In this document: one piece after another, positions 19,513 through 28,957 of the stretch
Layout of the letters: every line of letters begins with the position of its first letter
How positions within the stretch are numbered: the first letter of the stretch is position 1
NCBI GenBank assembly: GCA_016794525.1
Contig: JAEUJY010000173.1
Location: 1 to 63,755 of the forward strand
Source: Myxococcales bacterium
GTDB taxonomy: Bacteria > Myxococcota_A > Polyangia > Haliangiales > Haliangiaceae
DNA: 63,755 nt
Direction of reading: 5' to 3'
Made by a program: the position numbers and the translations under genes
The notes under the pieces: generated by a model
Told to the model about the DNA's origin: nothing
Database searches by the model: none
Seen by the model: the letters and a program-made list of their open reading frames with translations, nothing else

Positions 19513-21113
19513 GGCCACACCTCGCCGGGGCCGAGCGCGGCGTCGGCGCGCCCGAGCGCCCACTGGTCGCCCAGGCTGGGCGCGGGCGCGAACGCGTGGG
19601 CCAGCGCCAGCTGGTGGCGCGCGCCGGTGGGATCGCCGGCGCCGAACATCGCCCGGGCCAGCGCCGCGCGGCGGGCCGGCAGGCGCGGCGCCTCGGCCAC
19701 CAGCCGCTCGAGGTCGGGCACCAGCGCGGCCAGCTCGGTCGGCGTGGTCGCGCGCTCGAGCGCGGCGGCGGTCTGCTCCCACGGCTGGTCGCGCACGCGG
19801 TAGTCGAGCTGGTAGCCGACGACCAGCGTCGCCAGGCACACCGCCGCCCACGCGCCGGCGCGGCGACCCCAGCGGCGCGCGACCCGCAGCGCCGCGTGGC
19901 GCGGCTCGGGCGTGCGTCGACGCGCCAGCGCCAGCGCGGTGCCGACGAGGAGCGTCATCACCACGCACTCGCCCATGACGCCCCACGGCCACTGGAACGG
20001 CGAGCCGAACTGCGCGACGCGCTTCGGCACGTGCAGCGGCACGGTGCCCAGCAGGAACACGACGGCGCAGCCGACGTAGCCGGCCAGCACCGGGCGGCGA
20101 CGGAAGCGCATCGCGACCGGGTACCAGAACAGATCGACCAGCAGATCGCGGAAGTGGATGTTGTAGCGGCGCCACCAGTCGGCGACGCCGTCGGCGAGCA
20201 GCGGCGCGCGGAACGCCGGCGCCATCGCGACGCCGAAGCAGCGGGTGAGCCCGAGCAGGACCGCGCCGGCGCCGCACGCGCACAGCACCGCGCGCACCGG
20301 GTAGACGAGGATCAACAGCGGGAGGACGCGCAGCCAGTCGCGCGCGCGCAGCGCCTCGGCCAGCCCGACGTTGGGGTCGAGGCCGAGGTGGCCGATCAGC
20401 GTCAGCGCGGCCTGCAGCGCCAGGCCGTAGGCCAGCCAGCGCAGCCCCGAGCGCTGCACCTCGGCGTCGAGGCGGCGGACGCCGTCGGTGACGACCGCCA
20501 GCTTCGGCAGCGCCAGCATGTAGACCGGCGTGAGCGCGAACGGCGCGAACATGAAGTAGCCGAGGAACTCCAGCCGGGTGGGCCGCGCCCCGCCGATCCG
20601 CGCCTCGTGCCACACCACCAGCGCGCGCAGGAACCAGCCGAGCGCGAACAGGTAGCTGACCATCGACGTCCACGGATGCGCCGCGGTCCACGCCGGGAAG
20701 TGGGTCGCGTCGGCCAGCGCGAACAGCGCCAGCAGCGTCGCGATCGGGAACAGCACGGTGACCGCCGGGCGCGCGCCCGACCACAGCACGCGGCGGTAGG
20801 CCAGCGTCCACGCGACGCCGAACGCCGTGAACGCGGCGCTGACCAGGAGCCCACACGCCAGCGACGTCAGGAGCAACGCCTCGCCGCGCAGCCGCGCCGG
20901 CACCGCCAGCAGCGCGCCGTGGCCGACGACCAGCAGGCCCAGCAAGATCGGCACGAGCTCCTCGCCGAACGGCCGCGGCGCCCAGCCGAGCAACGACACG
21001 ACGCCGAGCTGGTGCAGCACGCCGGCGGCGAGCGCGAGCGCGGCGAAGCTCGCCCAGCGGATCAGGCGGCGCGGCTCGGGGGCGCGATCGGTCATGTCCG
21101 ATCGGCAAAGCAT
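19509..21113 (-). CDS. MBOAT-like membrane protein with C-terminal helical repeat
   Basis: A 534-residue polytopic membrane protein with about ten hydrophobic helices. The stretch VADWWRRYNIHFRDLLVDLFWYPVAMRFRRRP resembles the MBOAT core (FWRRWHISL-x-WFRDYVY). The catalytic His of MBOAT acyltransferases usually follows, and here the best candidate is in VPLHVPKRV. After the last helix, residues ~440-534 (LERATTPTELAALVPDLERLVAEAP; RAALARAMFGAGDPTGARHQLALAHAFAP) look like TPR-type helices. It may acylate an exported substrate. ATG 21113 has AAGG eight bases upstream; ATG 21095 is an alternative. Confidence 0.65.
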   Translation of the reverse strand: MLCRSDMTDRAPEPRRLIRWASFAALALAAGVLHQLGVVSLLGWAPRPFGEELVPILLGLLVVGHGALLAVPARLRGEALLLTSLACGLLVSAAFTAFGVAWTLAYRRVLWSGARPAVTVLFPIATLLALFALADATHFPAWTAAHPWTSMVSYLFALGWFLRALVVWHEARIGGARPTRLEFLGYFMFAPFALTPVYMLALPKLAVVTDGVRRLDAEVQRSGLRWLAYGLALQAALTLIGHLGLDPNVGLAEALRARDWLRVLPLLILVYPVRAVLCACGAGAVLLGLTRCFGVAMAPAFRAPLLADGVADWWRRYNIHFRDLLVDLFWYPVAMRFRRRPVLAGYVGCAVVFLLGTVPLHVPKRVAQFGSPFQWPWGVMGECVVMTLLVGTALALARRRTPEPRHAALRVARRWGRRAGAWAAVCLATLVVGYQLDYRVRDQPWEQTAAALERATTPTELAALVPDLERLVAEAPRLPARRAALARAMFGAGDPTGARHQLALAHAFAPAPSLGDQWALGRADAALGPGEVWP

Positions 21114-21287
21114 TACGCATGCCTTGTGCGGGCGCGCACACCGACCGCCACCACGGCGACGCAGCGCGGGTCGATCGCCAGGATCTCACCGCGCCCCGTC
21201 CGATCGGCGGCAGATCTTCCGCACGCGATCGCACGCGCGAGCGCCGCGCGTTGCGAGCCGCGTCGCGACGCTCGGCGACGGGGCCTC

Positions 21288-22448
21288 CTACGGGACCTGC
21301 GTGCGGCTGCCGATCGGCGGCGGCTTGCCGACCTGGCTGGGATCGTCAGGTCCGACCTGCGGGCCAGCCGGCCCGGGGTCGGTCAACGCCGCGCTCGAGA
21401 ACTGCTCGGCGCGGTAGGGGGCGGTGCGGTGCGCCTCGATCACCGTCCGGCCCGGCGCGTAGTCGCCGGTGTCGAGCAGCTCGCGCACGAGGAGCACGTT
21501 GCGCACCTGGTAGGGCCCGTCGACGCCGGCCTCGCGCAGCGCCTTGCCCCAGATCGGCAGGGTCAGCCAGCCCTTGCCCGCGGGCAGCGCGGCGGTCGCG
21601 CGGGTCCACACCAGCGGCTCGCGCTGCGGGCCGACCAGCTGCGCGTTGATCGTGAACGTGCCGGCGCGGGCCACCGCCACCTCGGCCTCGAGGATCAGGT
21701 GGCCGCCGTCGAGGCGATCGCGCCACGCGCCGGTGAGCACCGCGTCGGGGCCCAGCGTGTAGATGAGCGCGCTCGGCACGCGGCGCAGGCCGGCGTCGGG
21801 GAAGTCGCCGCGACCCTCGACGATCACCTGGCCGAGCAGCGCCTCGCCCTGGGCGGCGGTCGGGGCGAGGGTCGCGGTGTAGAGGTGATCGCCGGCCACC
21901 GCGTCGGCGCCGGCGCCGTCGTCGGCGATCGCCAGGTCGAGCCAGCCGTCGGGGCTGGCCGCCGGCCGCACCCGCACGCCGGCGCCGGGGAGCGGCAGGC
22001 GCTGGCGGCGGCCGTCGACCAGCTCGAGCTGCACGACGATCGGGTCGGGCGCGACGACGTTGTAGCGGACCGGCAGCACCCGCAGCGCGCGCTCGTCGCC
22101 CTCGAGCACCGGCACCTCCTCCCACTCGGTGGTGCCGGGGACGAACTCCTCGGCGAGCAGCTGGGTGTCGGGCGGCAGCTCGATCGGCGGCGCGTCGGGC
22201 GGGCGGGTCAGCTCGCCAGGATCGGGCGCGCCGGGCCGGAGCGCCTCGTCGAGCGGATCGGCGGCGGCGTCGCCGCCGGCGCTGGCGCCGCCGCGGCTGG
22301 TGGTCGGCGCGGCCGGCGCGGTGGCCCCGGCGGTCGTCGTCGCGGCGGCGCGGTCCGCTGGCTGCGAGGAGCCCCCTCTGCGCAGCCACCAGACCACCAG
22401 CAGCAACGCCAGGAGCGCCGCCGCGACGAGAGCGAGACGTCGGCCCAC
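21288..22448 (-). CDS. Membrane-anchored partner of the secreted lipase
   Basis: A 386-residue protein with one N-terminal membrane anchor (residues ~4-22, LALVAAALLALLLVVWWL), an Ala/Thr/Pro-rich linker of ~60 residues, then a beta-rich periplasmic part with immunoglobulin-like strands (DGWLDLAIADDGAGADAVAGD; GTFTINAQLVGPQREPLVWTRA). It starts one base after the stop of the lipase-like gene, so the pair is an operon. The layout (single anchor, low-complexity spacer, large periplasmic domain, immediately downstream of a lipase) parallels lipase-specific foldases, although the domain itself looks beta rather than helical. Function is inferred from position only. Confidence 0.55.
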   Translation of the reverse strand: MGRRLALVAAALLALLLVVWWLRRGGSSQPADRAAATTTAGATAPAAPTTSRGGASAGGDAAADPLDEALRPGAPDPGELTRPPDAPPIELPPDTQLLAEEFVPGTTEWEEVPVLEGDERALRVLPVRYNVVAPDPIVVQLELVDGRRQRLPLPGAGVRVRPAASPDGWLDLAIADDGAGADAVAGDHLYTATLAPTAAQGEALLGQVIVEGRGDFPDAGLRRVPSALIYTLGPDAVLTGAWRDRLDGGHLILEAEVAVARAGTFTINAQLVGPQREPLVWTRATAALPAGKGWLTLPIWGKALREAGVDGPYQVRNVLLVRELLDTGDYAPGRTVIEAHRTAPYRAEQFSSAALTDPGPAGPQVGPDDPSQVGKPPPIGSRTQVP

Positions 22449-22449
22449 G

Positions 22450-23604
22450 CTACATCGCGTACTGGCCGACGCAGGTGCCGGGCGAGTAGTTGCCGTAGCA
22501 CCCGGAGAAGTTCTGGAAGCCGTACTTCTTCACGTAGGCGTCGTTGCGGTTGTGGCTGTGGTTGGCCCACGACGCCACCCAGTGCCAGTAGTAGCCGGTC
22601 CACTGCGAGCGGTACTTGCCGCCGTTGGAGCCGGCGGTGTTCGAGGTGGGATCGCTGTCGTAGTTCCAGACCACGCCGTCGGTGTCGTCGTCGGTGCTGT
22701 AGCCGACGCAGCCGACCAGCATGCCCATCTTGCTGTCGTTGACGCTCTCGGCGATCGCGTTGGAGCTGTTGTTGTTGACCGAGCCCGAGCCGCCGCTGGT
22801 CGTGACCTTGTAGACCCAGCGCGCCGACTTGCCGGCGCGGCCGTTGTTGGCCTCGCCGATCATCGCGCCGCGGGTGAGCGTCGCGTTGCCGGTGTCCTTG
22901 AACGCCCAGCCGGCCAGCCAGCTGACCAGCGTGGTGCAGAAGTTCGACGCGCCGTCGACGCCGTACAGGGCCGAGGCGGCCCGCGAGCCCGCCAGCGCGC
23001 CGGCCAGCGTCACCGGGTTGCCGACGATCGCGCCGCCGGTGCTCGACAGCCCGGCGCCGACGCTGCCCGGCAGCGACAGGATGCGGTCGAGGATCGCGCC
23101 GCCCTCGCTGTGCGCGACGACGCGGAACGTCGTGCGCTGGTACAGGTTGGGGTTGCAGCCCGAGGTGTTGGTGCCGTTCTTGAAGTCGCGCAGGCAGTTG
23201 GCGACGTCGTTGGCGGCGTTGGCCATGGTCTGGTTGACGCCGTCGTAGCGGATCGTGAACGCCTCGGCCCACGACCAGCTGCCGGTGTAGTTGAGCGTGC
23301 CGCAGCCCGACGTGCTGCACGACATCGCGCAGCCCGACGCGGTGCACTTCGACGTGGCCTCGCCCATCAGGTCGTGGCCGTCGCCGCCGTCGTCGGTCGA
23401 GTTGAGCCAGTAGCCGCGGGCGTCGTTGGTGCAGCGGGCGTCGCTGCCGGCGCCGCCGACGCAGTTGCCGTGGCCGTGGATGAAGACCGTGGTCCCGCCG
23501 CCGTTGCCGCCCCAGATGTAGTCGAGCTTGGGCCCCGCCTGCGCCGCCTGACTTCCCAGCACCGTCATTCCGAGGGCGACGACCGAGGCGATGAGGTGAC
23601 GCAC
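22450..23604 (-). CDS. Secreted alpha/beta hydrolase (lipase/esterase-like)
   Basis: About 384 residues. The signal peptide (RHLIASVVALGMTVLGSQAAQA) ends at AQA. The mature enzyme shows TTVFIHGHGNC (oxyanion strand) and VVAHSEGGA, a nucleophile elbow with serine flanked as AHSEG rather than the usual GHSxG. Aspartate candidates lie around DDDTDGVVWNYD and the late histidine in WVASWANHSHNRND. Eight or more cysteines suggest disulfides. I favour GTG 23604, preceded by GGAAG; GTG 23640 would add 12 residues. It begins an operon with the membrane-anchored gene downstream. Substrate is unknown. Confidence 0.7.
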   Translation of the reverse strand: MRHLIASVVALGMTVLGSQAAQAGPKLDYIWGGNGGGTTVFIHGHGNCVGGAGSDARCTNDARGYWLNSTDDGGDGHDLMGEATSKCTASGCAMSCSTSGCGTLNYTGSWSWAEAFTIRYDGVNQTMANAANDVANCLRDFKNGTNTSGCNPNLYQRTTFRVVAHSEGGAILDRILSLPGSVGAGLSSTGGAIVGNPVTLAGALAGSRAASALYGVDGASNFCTTLVSWLAGWAFKDTGNATLTRGAMIGEANNGRAGKSARWVYKVTTSGGSGSVNNNSSNAIAESVNDSKMGMLVGCVGYSTDDDTDGVVWNYDSDPTSNTAGSNGGKYRSQWTGYYWHWVASWANHSHNRNDAYVKKYGFQNFSGCYGNYSPGTCVGQYAM

Positions 23605-23660
23605 GCCGAGCTTCCAGAGCAAGGCGGGTGCCGAGATCACCCGAAAAGGATGTACGCAGA

Positions 23661-23760
23661 ATCACGGGGTAGCCCCGAATCGAGGTCGCTTCGTTCCTCG
23701 ACGATTAGACCTCGATCGATACAAACTGTAAAATATCGATACGAACCAGGTGATACGAGT
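23661..23760 (-). promoter_or_regulatory. Regulatory region upstream of the lipase operon
   Basis: An unusually AT-rich island for this window. It holds ATCGATAC at 23715-23722 and again at 23735-23742, exactly 20 bp apart (about two helical turns), plus a GATAC at 23752-23756. Closer to the gene are two hairpins: CGGGG-TAG-CCCCG (23665-23677) and TCGAGG-N10-CCTCGA (23680-23701). I infer an operator with paired sites and a structured leader. Confidence 0.45.
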
Positions 23761-23844
23761 GTGGCTGGGCGTACAGTGCGTCAAGCCGACCTCGCCCGCG
23801 CCCATCCACACGCCGCGCGCGGCCCTCGCGCGGGGCGGTGAGGC

Positions 23845-24417
23845 TCAGGTGGTGGCCGGGGTCCAGAGCGGCTCGGTGCGCCCGTCCTTCATCGCGGCCC
23901 AGCGGCCGAAGACGAACAGCGCGTCCGACAGCCGGTTCAGGTAGACCACCGGCAGCTCGCCCAGATCCTCGTGCGCGCCCAGCGCGACCAGCAGGCGCTC
24001 GCCGCGCCGGCACACCGTGCGCGCCAGGTGGAAGTGCGCGCTGGCGGCGCCGCCGCCCGGCAGCACGAAGCTGGTGAGCGGCGGCAGGCTGTCGTTGAGC
24101 GCGTCGATGTCGCGCTCGAGCGCGTCGACGTGGCGCAGCTCGACCCGCGGCAGCTTGGCCCGGCGCGCCGGATCGGGCGTGGCCAGCTCGGCGCCGAGGT
24201 TGAACAGCTCGTTCTGGACGCGGTGGATGATCGGGATCAGGTGATCGCCGGCGGCCGACGTCTCGAGCGCGGTGCGGACCAGCCCCAGCGTGGCGTTGAG
24301 CTCGTCGACGGTGCCGTACGCCTCGATGCGAGGGTTGGCCTTGCTGACGCGGTCGCCGCCGATGAGCGACGTCTGCCCGTGATCTCCGCCCTTGGTGTAG
24401 ACCTTGTCGATGCGCAC
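23845..24417 (-). CDS. pduO: Cob(I)yrinic acid a,c-diamide adenosyltransferase, PduO type
   Basis: Makes adenosylcobalamin by transferring the adenosyl group of ATP to cob(I)alamin; cytoplasmic, 190 residues, helical. The N-terminal ATP-binding signature [20 protein letters not shown] is intact, followed by [13 protein letters not shown]. The C-terminal [16 protein letters not shown] is also typical. GTG 24417 is preceded by TAGCGT six bases upstream. It is divergent from the lipoprotein gene at 24553, with an 18-bp palindrome between them. Confidence 0.93.
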   Translation of the reverse strand: MRIDKVYTKGGDHGQTSLIGGDRVSKANPRIEAYGTVDELNATLGLVRTALETSAAGDHLIPIIHRVQNELFNLGAELATPDPARRAKLPRVELRHVDALERDIDALNDSLPPLTSFVLPGGGAASAHFHLARTVCRRGERLLVALGAHEDLGELPVVYLNRLSDALFVFGRWAAMKDGRTEPLWTPATT

Positions 24418-24423
24418 GCCGGC

Positions 24424-24429
24424 ACGCTA
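24424..24429 (-). promoter_or_regulatory. Candidate leaderless -10 for the adenosyltransferase
   Basis: TAGCGT on the minus strand, six bases before GTG 24417, preceded by TGC as in an extended -10. Confidence 0.5.
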
Positions 24430-24464
24430 GCACGCCGTCGCCGATCGGCCCGGCGCTGCTCAGA

Positions 24465-24482
24465 TCTGATCAGCTGATCAGA
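24465..24482. promoter_or_regulatory. 18-bp perfect palindrome, candidate operator
   Basis: TCTGATCAGCTGATCAGA is a perfect inverted repeat in the divergent region between the adenosyltransferase and the Cys-rich lipoprotein. Its length and position fit a dimeric repressor site; a hairpin in RNA is also possible. Confidence 0.5.
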
Positions 24483-24552
24483 ATCGCGGTGTCAGCTCAG
24501 GTCACACGTTCGTCCGTTGACCGCCGTCGAGCGCGCGTGCCAGCGTCCGCCC

Positions 24553-24921
24553 ATGGGTCGATGTCGGGATCTGCTCCGGGGCTGGCCGCGCGTGGGCGCG
24601 CTGGTCCTCTGCGTCGCGTGTGGCGGTGACGACGGCGGGACCGCCGTGGATGCGCCGTCGCCGGACGCGTTCGTGTCCGACTGCGGCTTCCCCGGCGACG
24701 TCGGCAACGAGGTCGGCGTCGGGCGGTTCTGCGCCAGCCTCGGCGACTGCACCAACCCGCAGGCGCCGCTGTGCTCGTCGCTGGGCGACGCCAACACCCA
24801 CTTCTGTACCAAGACCTGCTCCGCGACCGGGCCCGCCGATCAGTGCGGCACCGGCGCCGAGTGCACCTGCAACGCCGGCAACCAGTGCGGCTGCACGCCG
24901 TCGGTGTGTCTGGGCCCGTGA
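24553..24921 (+). CDS. Cys-rich lipoprotein
   Basis: 122 residues. The lipobox LCVAC gives Cys23, followed by GGDDGG and a short Asp/Ala tether. The mature domain has about 13 cysteines in EGF-like or defensin-like spacing (SDCGFPGD, FCASLGDCTNP, HFCTKTCSA, ECTCNAGNQCGC). The gene lies 29 bp upstream of the copper monooxygenase-like gene and is probably co-transcribed. Function is unknown; a disulfide-stabilised surface module is likely. Confidence 0.65.
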   Translation: MGRCRDLLRGWPRVGALVLCVACGGDDGGTAVDAPSPDAFVSDCGFPGDVGNEVGVGRFCASLGDCTNPQAPLCSSLGDANTHFCTKTCSATGPADQCGTGAECTCNAGNQCGCTPSVCLGP

Positions 24922-24950
24922 TCGTCACGTTCTCGCCAAGGAAGGTCCCG

Positions 24951-25889
24951 ATGAAGAAGCTGCTCGCCCTCGCGCTCGTGTCGACCGCCGCCGTCGGCTG
25001 CGCCGACGATCCGCCGACCGACACGCAGGAGATCCTGCCGGGCCTGAACGTGCCGCCGGTGCCGGCCAACGGCCTGCAGGTGATCACGCCGATCTTCCGC
25101 GACGTCGCGCCCGGCACCGAGGTCGAGGTGTGCACCTGGACCGACGCGGTCTTGCCCGACGGTGCCGACGTGCGCTCGACGATCGGCTACCAGACCGACT
25201 TCGGCCACCACACGATCGTCTACTACACGACCCAGAAGCTGCCGGCCGGCACCCAGCGGGTGTGCACCGACAACGACATGGCGAGCTTCCGCTACCTGGC
25301 CGGCAACCCCGGCGACGGCATCGCCAACGTCGCGCCCGGCAACCTCGTCTACAAGATCCCGCCGGGCGCGCAGATCGTCATCAACCACCACTACCTCAAC
25401 GCCGGGACCGAGGCGGTCGACGGCCAGTCGGTCGTGAACCTCGAGTTCGCCGACCCCGGCCAGACCTACACGCCGTCGGGCTCGACCGCGTTCCTCGACT
25501 CGACGATCCAGGTGCCGCCCGGCGTGTCGGCGTTCGAGACGACGTGCAACGTCGATCGCACGCTGAAGCTCTGGTACTTCGCCCCGCACATGCACCGCTG
25601 GGGCACGCGCATCCAGATCGATCACACCCACGCGGCGACCACCGAGCGGCTGTTCGACACCGCGTGGCAGGAGTCGTTCACGTTCCACCCGCCCGAGCTG
25701 CGCTGGGAGCCCGACGCGCCCAAGATGTTCGTGCCCGGCGACCAGCTCAAGGTGCGTTGCGAGTGGAACAACGACACCGCCGGGCCGCTCGGCTTCGGCT
25801 TCGAGATGTGCGTCGCGTTCGGCATGTTCGTCGACGACACCGGCACCGGCAACTTCGCCTGTGACGGCGGTTCGTGGACCGACTTCTGA
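24951..25889 (+). CDS. PHM-like copper type II monooxygenase lipoprotein
   Basis: A 312-residue lipoprotein (lipobox AAVGC, Cys17). It carries the full ligand set of peptidylglycine alpha-hydroxylating/dopamine beta-monooxygenases. HHTIVYY (H86, H87) and INHHYLN (H147) form the CuH site. PHMHRWG (H213, H215) and FEMC (M286) form the CuM site. In known family members these two coppers hydroxylate a C-H bond using O2 and a reductant such as ascorbate; the bacterial substrate is unknown. ATG 24951 has a strong AAGGAAGG site. The neighbour upstream is the Cys-rich lipoprotein. Confidence 0.82.
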   Translation: MKKLLALALVSTAAVGCADDPPTDTQEILPGLNVPPVPANGLQVITPIFRDVAPGTEVEVCTWTDAVLPDGADVRSTIGYQTDFGHHTIVYYTTQKLPAGTQRVCTDNDMASFRYLAGNPGDGIANVAPGNLVYKIPPGAQIVINHHYLNAGTEAVDGQSVVNLEFADPGQTYTPSGSTAFLDSTIQVPPGVSAFETTCNVDRTLKLWYFAPHMHRWGTRIQIDHTHAATTERLFDTAWQESFTFHPPELRWEPDAPKMFVPGDQLKVRCEWNNDTAGPLGFGFEMCVAFGMFVDDTGTGNFACDGGSWTDF

Positions 25890-25920
25890 TCGGCGCCGAT
25901 CGGGGGCGCCGCCGGCCTGC

Positions 25921-25926
25921 TATCGT
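25921..25926 (+). promoter_or_regulatory. Candidate leaderless -10 for the PAS histidine kinase
   Basis: TATCGT ends six bases before GTG 25933. Confidence 0.5.
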
Positions 25927-25932
25927 CGGCCG

Positions 25933-27207
25933 GTGAGCCTGACCCCGGGATCCGAACTGGCGGTGGTGGCGCGGGTGCTGGCGGTCCGCCCGGGGCTGAC
26001 GGTGGTCGAGCGCGAGGGGGTGGTGGTGTGGGCGAGCCCGGGGGCGACGGTGCAGCCGGGCGAGCCGTGGGCGGCCAGCGCCGACGACGACGGCGCCGAC
26101 GTCGTGCTCGACGCCCGCGTCCACCGGATCTGGTACCGGCGCGCGTCGTCGACCAGCGATCCGCTGTTCCGCGCGCTGTTCGAGGTCAACGCGGTCAGCA
26201 AGCTGCTGATCGATCCGGCCGACGGGCGCATCGTCGACGCCAACCCGGCGGCGGTGCGGTTCTACGGCTGGGAGCTGGCCGAGCTGCGGGCGATGACGAT
26301 CTACGAGATCAACACCGCGTCGCCGGCCGAGATCGCCGCCGAGATGGAGCGCGCGCGCACGCGGCGGCGGTCGAAGTTCGAGTTTCGCCACCGCACCCGC
26401 GCCGGCACGATCGCCGACGTCGAGGTGGCGAGCGGGCCGATCACGCTGGCGGGCCGCACGCTGCTCTTGTCGATCATCCACGACGTCACCGAGGCCCGCC
26501 GCATCGAGGAGCAGCTGCGCCAGGTGCAGGGGCTCGAGGCGCTGGGCCGGCTGGCCGCGGGCATCGCCCACGACGTCGGCAACCTGCTGACGGTGATCAC
26601 CGCGTCGGCGCAGCTGGCGCAGCGGCGCGGCAACGCCGACACCGCCGGCCTGATGACCGAGGTGCTGGCCGCCACCCGGCGCGGCGCCGACCTGACCCGG
26701 CGGCTGCTGGCGCTGGGCAGCCAGCAGGCGCTGGCGCCGCGGGCGGTCGCCGTCGACGAGCTGCTGGCCGACACCGTCGGGCTGCTGCAGCGGACGCTGC
26801 CGGCGGCGATCGCGGTGCGCACCCGGGTGGCGCCGGCGCTGCCGCCGGTGCACGTCGACCGCGCGCAGATCGAGCTGGTGCTGCTGAACCTGGCGATCAA
26901 CGCGCGCGACGCGATGCCCGACGGTGGCGAGCTGGTGCTGTCGGCGGCGCCGGCGGTCGAGCTGCCGGCGGTGGTGACGCCCGGGAGCTACGTCGCGGTC
27001 GCGGTCGCCGACACCGGCACCGGCATGGACGCGGCGACCCGGGCCCGCGTGTTCGAGCCGTTCTTCACGACCAAGCCGCCCGGCACCGGCACCGGCCTCG
27101 GGCTGCCGGTGGCGTTCGGCGTCGTGACCCAGACCGGCGGCACGATCACCGTCGACACGGCGCCCGGACGCGGCAGCACGTTCACCGTCTACCTGCCGGC
27201 GGCGTGA
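25933..27207 (+). CDS. PAS-domain sensor histidine kinase
   Basis: A 424-residue cytoplasmic sensor kinase without membrane segments. A PAS domain spans ~75-190 (FEVNAVSKLLIDPADGRIVDANPAA; FYGWELAELRAMTIYEIN; ending IIHDVTEARRIEEQL). The H-box is GIAHDVGNLLTVI (His213), with Val-Gly in place of the usual Phe-Asn. The N-box is NLAINARDAMPDGG, G1 is DTGTGMD, the F-box is FEPFFTTK and G2 is GTGTGLGL. No response regulator lies next to it, so it is an orphan. GTG 25933 is chosen because TATCGT sits six bases upstream. Confidence 0.9.
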   Translation: MSLTPGSELAVVARVLAVRPGLTVVEREGVVVWASPGATVQPGEPWAASADDDGADVVLDARVHRIWYRRASSTSDPLFRALFEVNAVSKLLIDPADGRIVDANPAAVRFYGWELAELRAMTIYEINTASPAEIAAEMERARTRRRSKFEFRHRTRAGTIADVEVASGPITLAGRTLLLSIIHDVTEARRIEEQLRQVQGLEALGRLAAGIAHDVGNLLTVITASAQLAQRRGNADTAGLMTEVLAATRRGADLTRRLLALGSQQALAPRAVAVDELLADTVGLLQRTLPAAIAVRTRVAPALPPVHVDRAQIELVLLNLAINARDAMPDGGELVLSAAPAVELPAVVTPGSYVAVAVADTGTGMDAATRARVFEPFFTTKPPGTGTGLGLPVAFGVVTQTGGTITVDTAPGRGSTFTVYLPAA

Positions 27208-27214
27208 CGCGCGA

Positions 27215-28288
<1,074 letters not shown>

Positions 28289-28296
28289 CGCGGCGG

Positions 28297-28302
28297 ACAC
28301 TA
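28297..28302 (-). promoter_or_regulatory. Candidate leaderless -10 for bioB
   Basis: TAGTGT on the minus strand ends eight bases before ATG 28288. Confidence 0.45.
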
Positions 28303-28355
28303 CACGATCGGCGGCGAGGCGCCAGCCGACACGCCCTTACGAACGCGAGGCGTGG

Positions 28356-28772
28356 CTACTGCACCGCGTCGACGTGCGCGTGGACCGCGAACGACCGCTG
28401 CAGGTCGTCCTGGGTCGCGTACAACCGGCCCGCCAGGGTCAGCTCCTGGCCGCGCATCGCGTCGTCGATCGGCAGCGGCACCTCGACGACGATGGCGGCG
28501 CCGGCGTCGACGGTGCGCGCCAGCTTGACCTCGCCGTGGACCGGCTCGACCCCGGCGACCTGCGCCGACCGCTCGAAGCGGTACTGCAGCCGCTGCAGCT
28601 CGAGCGGCCGGCCGGCCGGGTTCACGACCTCGACGAACAGGATCATGTCGCTGGGGCGGGCCGCGGCGCTCTCGACCGACAGCACCTTGAGCTGCGGCTG
28701 CCGGCTGGCGCCACACGCCGCCAGCGCGAGGACGAGCGCGACGGTGACGACATGTAGGCGGCTGCGCGACAT
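28356..28772 (-). CDS. LEA14-like lipoprotein
   Basis: A 138-residue lipoprotein (lipobox LAAC, Cys20) with one beta-sandwich domain of LEA type 2 / WHy pattern: VLFVEVVNPAGRPLELQRLQYRFE-like strand pairs, then PVHGEVKLARTVDAGAAIVVEVPLPI. LEA14-type domains occur on bacterial surfaces and in desiccation proteins; a direct role here is not shown. A TTGCCA-N16-CATAAC promoter-like pair lies just upstream. Confidence 0.7.
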   Translation of the reverse strand: MSRSRLHVVTVALVLALAACGASRQPQLKVLSVESAAARPSDMILFVEVVNPAGRPLELQRLQYRFERSAQVAGVEPVHGEVKLARTVDAGAAIVVEVPLPIDDAMRGQELTLAGRLYATQDDLQRSFAVHAHVDAVQ

Positions 28773-28786
28773 CTTGGCTGACGACA

Positions 28787-28814
28787 GTTATGCGGGATCC
28801 GTGCCGATTGGCAA
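28787..28814 (-). promoter_or_regulatory. Candidate promoter of the LEA14-like gene
   Basis: On the minus strand TTGCCA (28814-28809), a 16-bp spacer and CATAAC (28792-28787) precede ATG 28772 by 14 bases. It is the best -35/-10 pair in the AT-richer 185-bp gap between 28773 and 28957. Confidence 0.35.
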
Positions 28815-28945
28815 CCTTGCAAAAGCCAAATTGCGACAACGAGTTGGCGGGAGGTTCGACGCGGCTCGTCAACGCGCATTCACGGATCCCCGGGCACGAT
28901 GTCGCGATCGTGGCTGGGGGCGCGACCCCGATCGCACGCGCGGTG

Positions 28946-28951
28946 TAGAGT
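28946..28951 (+). promoter_or_regulatory. Candidate leaderless -10 for the SlyD-like gene
   Basis: TAGAGT ends six bases before GTG 28958; TG precedes it directly. Confidence 0.5.
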
Positions 28952-28957
28952 GGTTCC

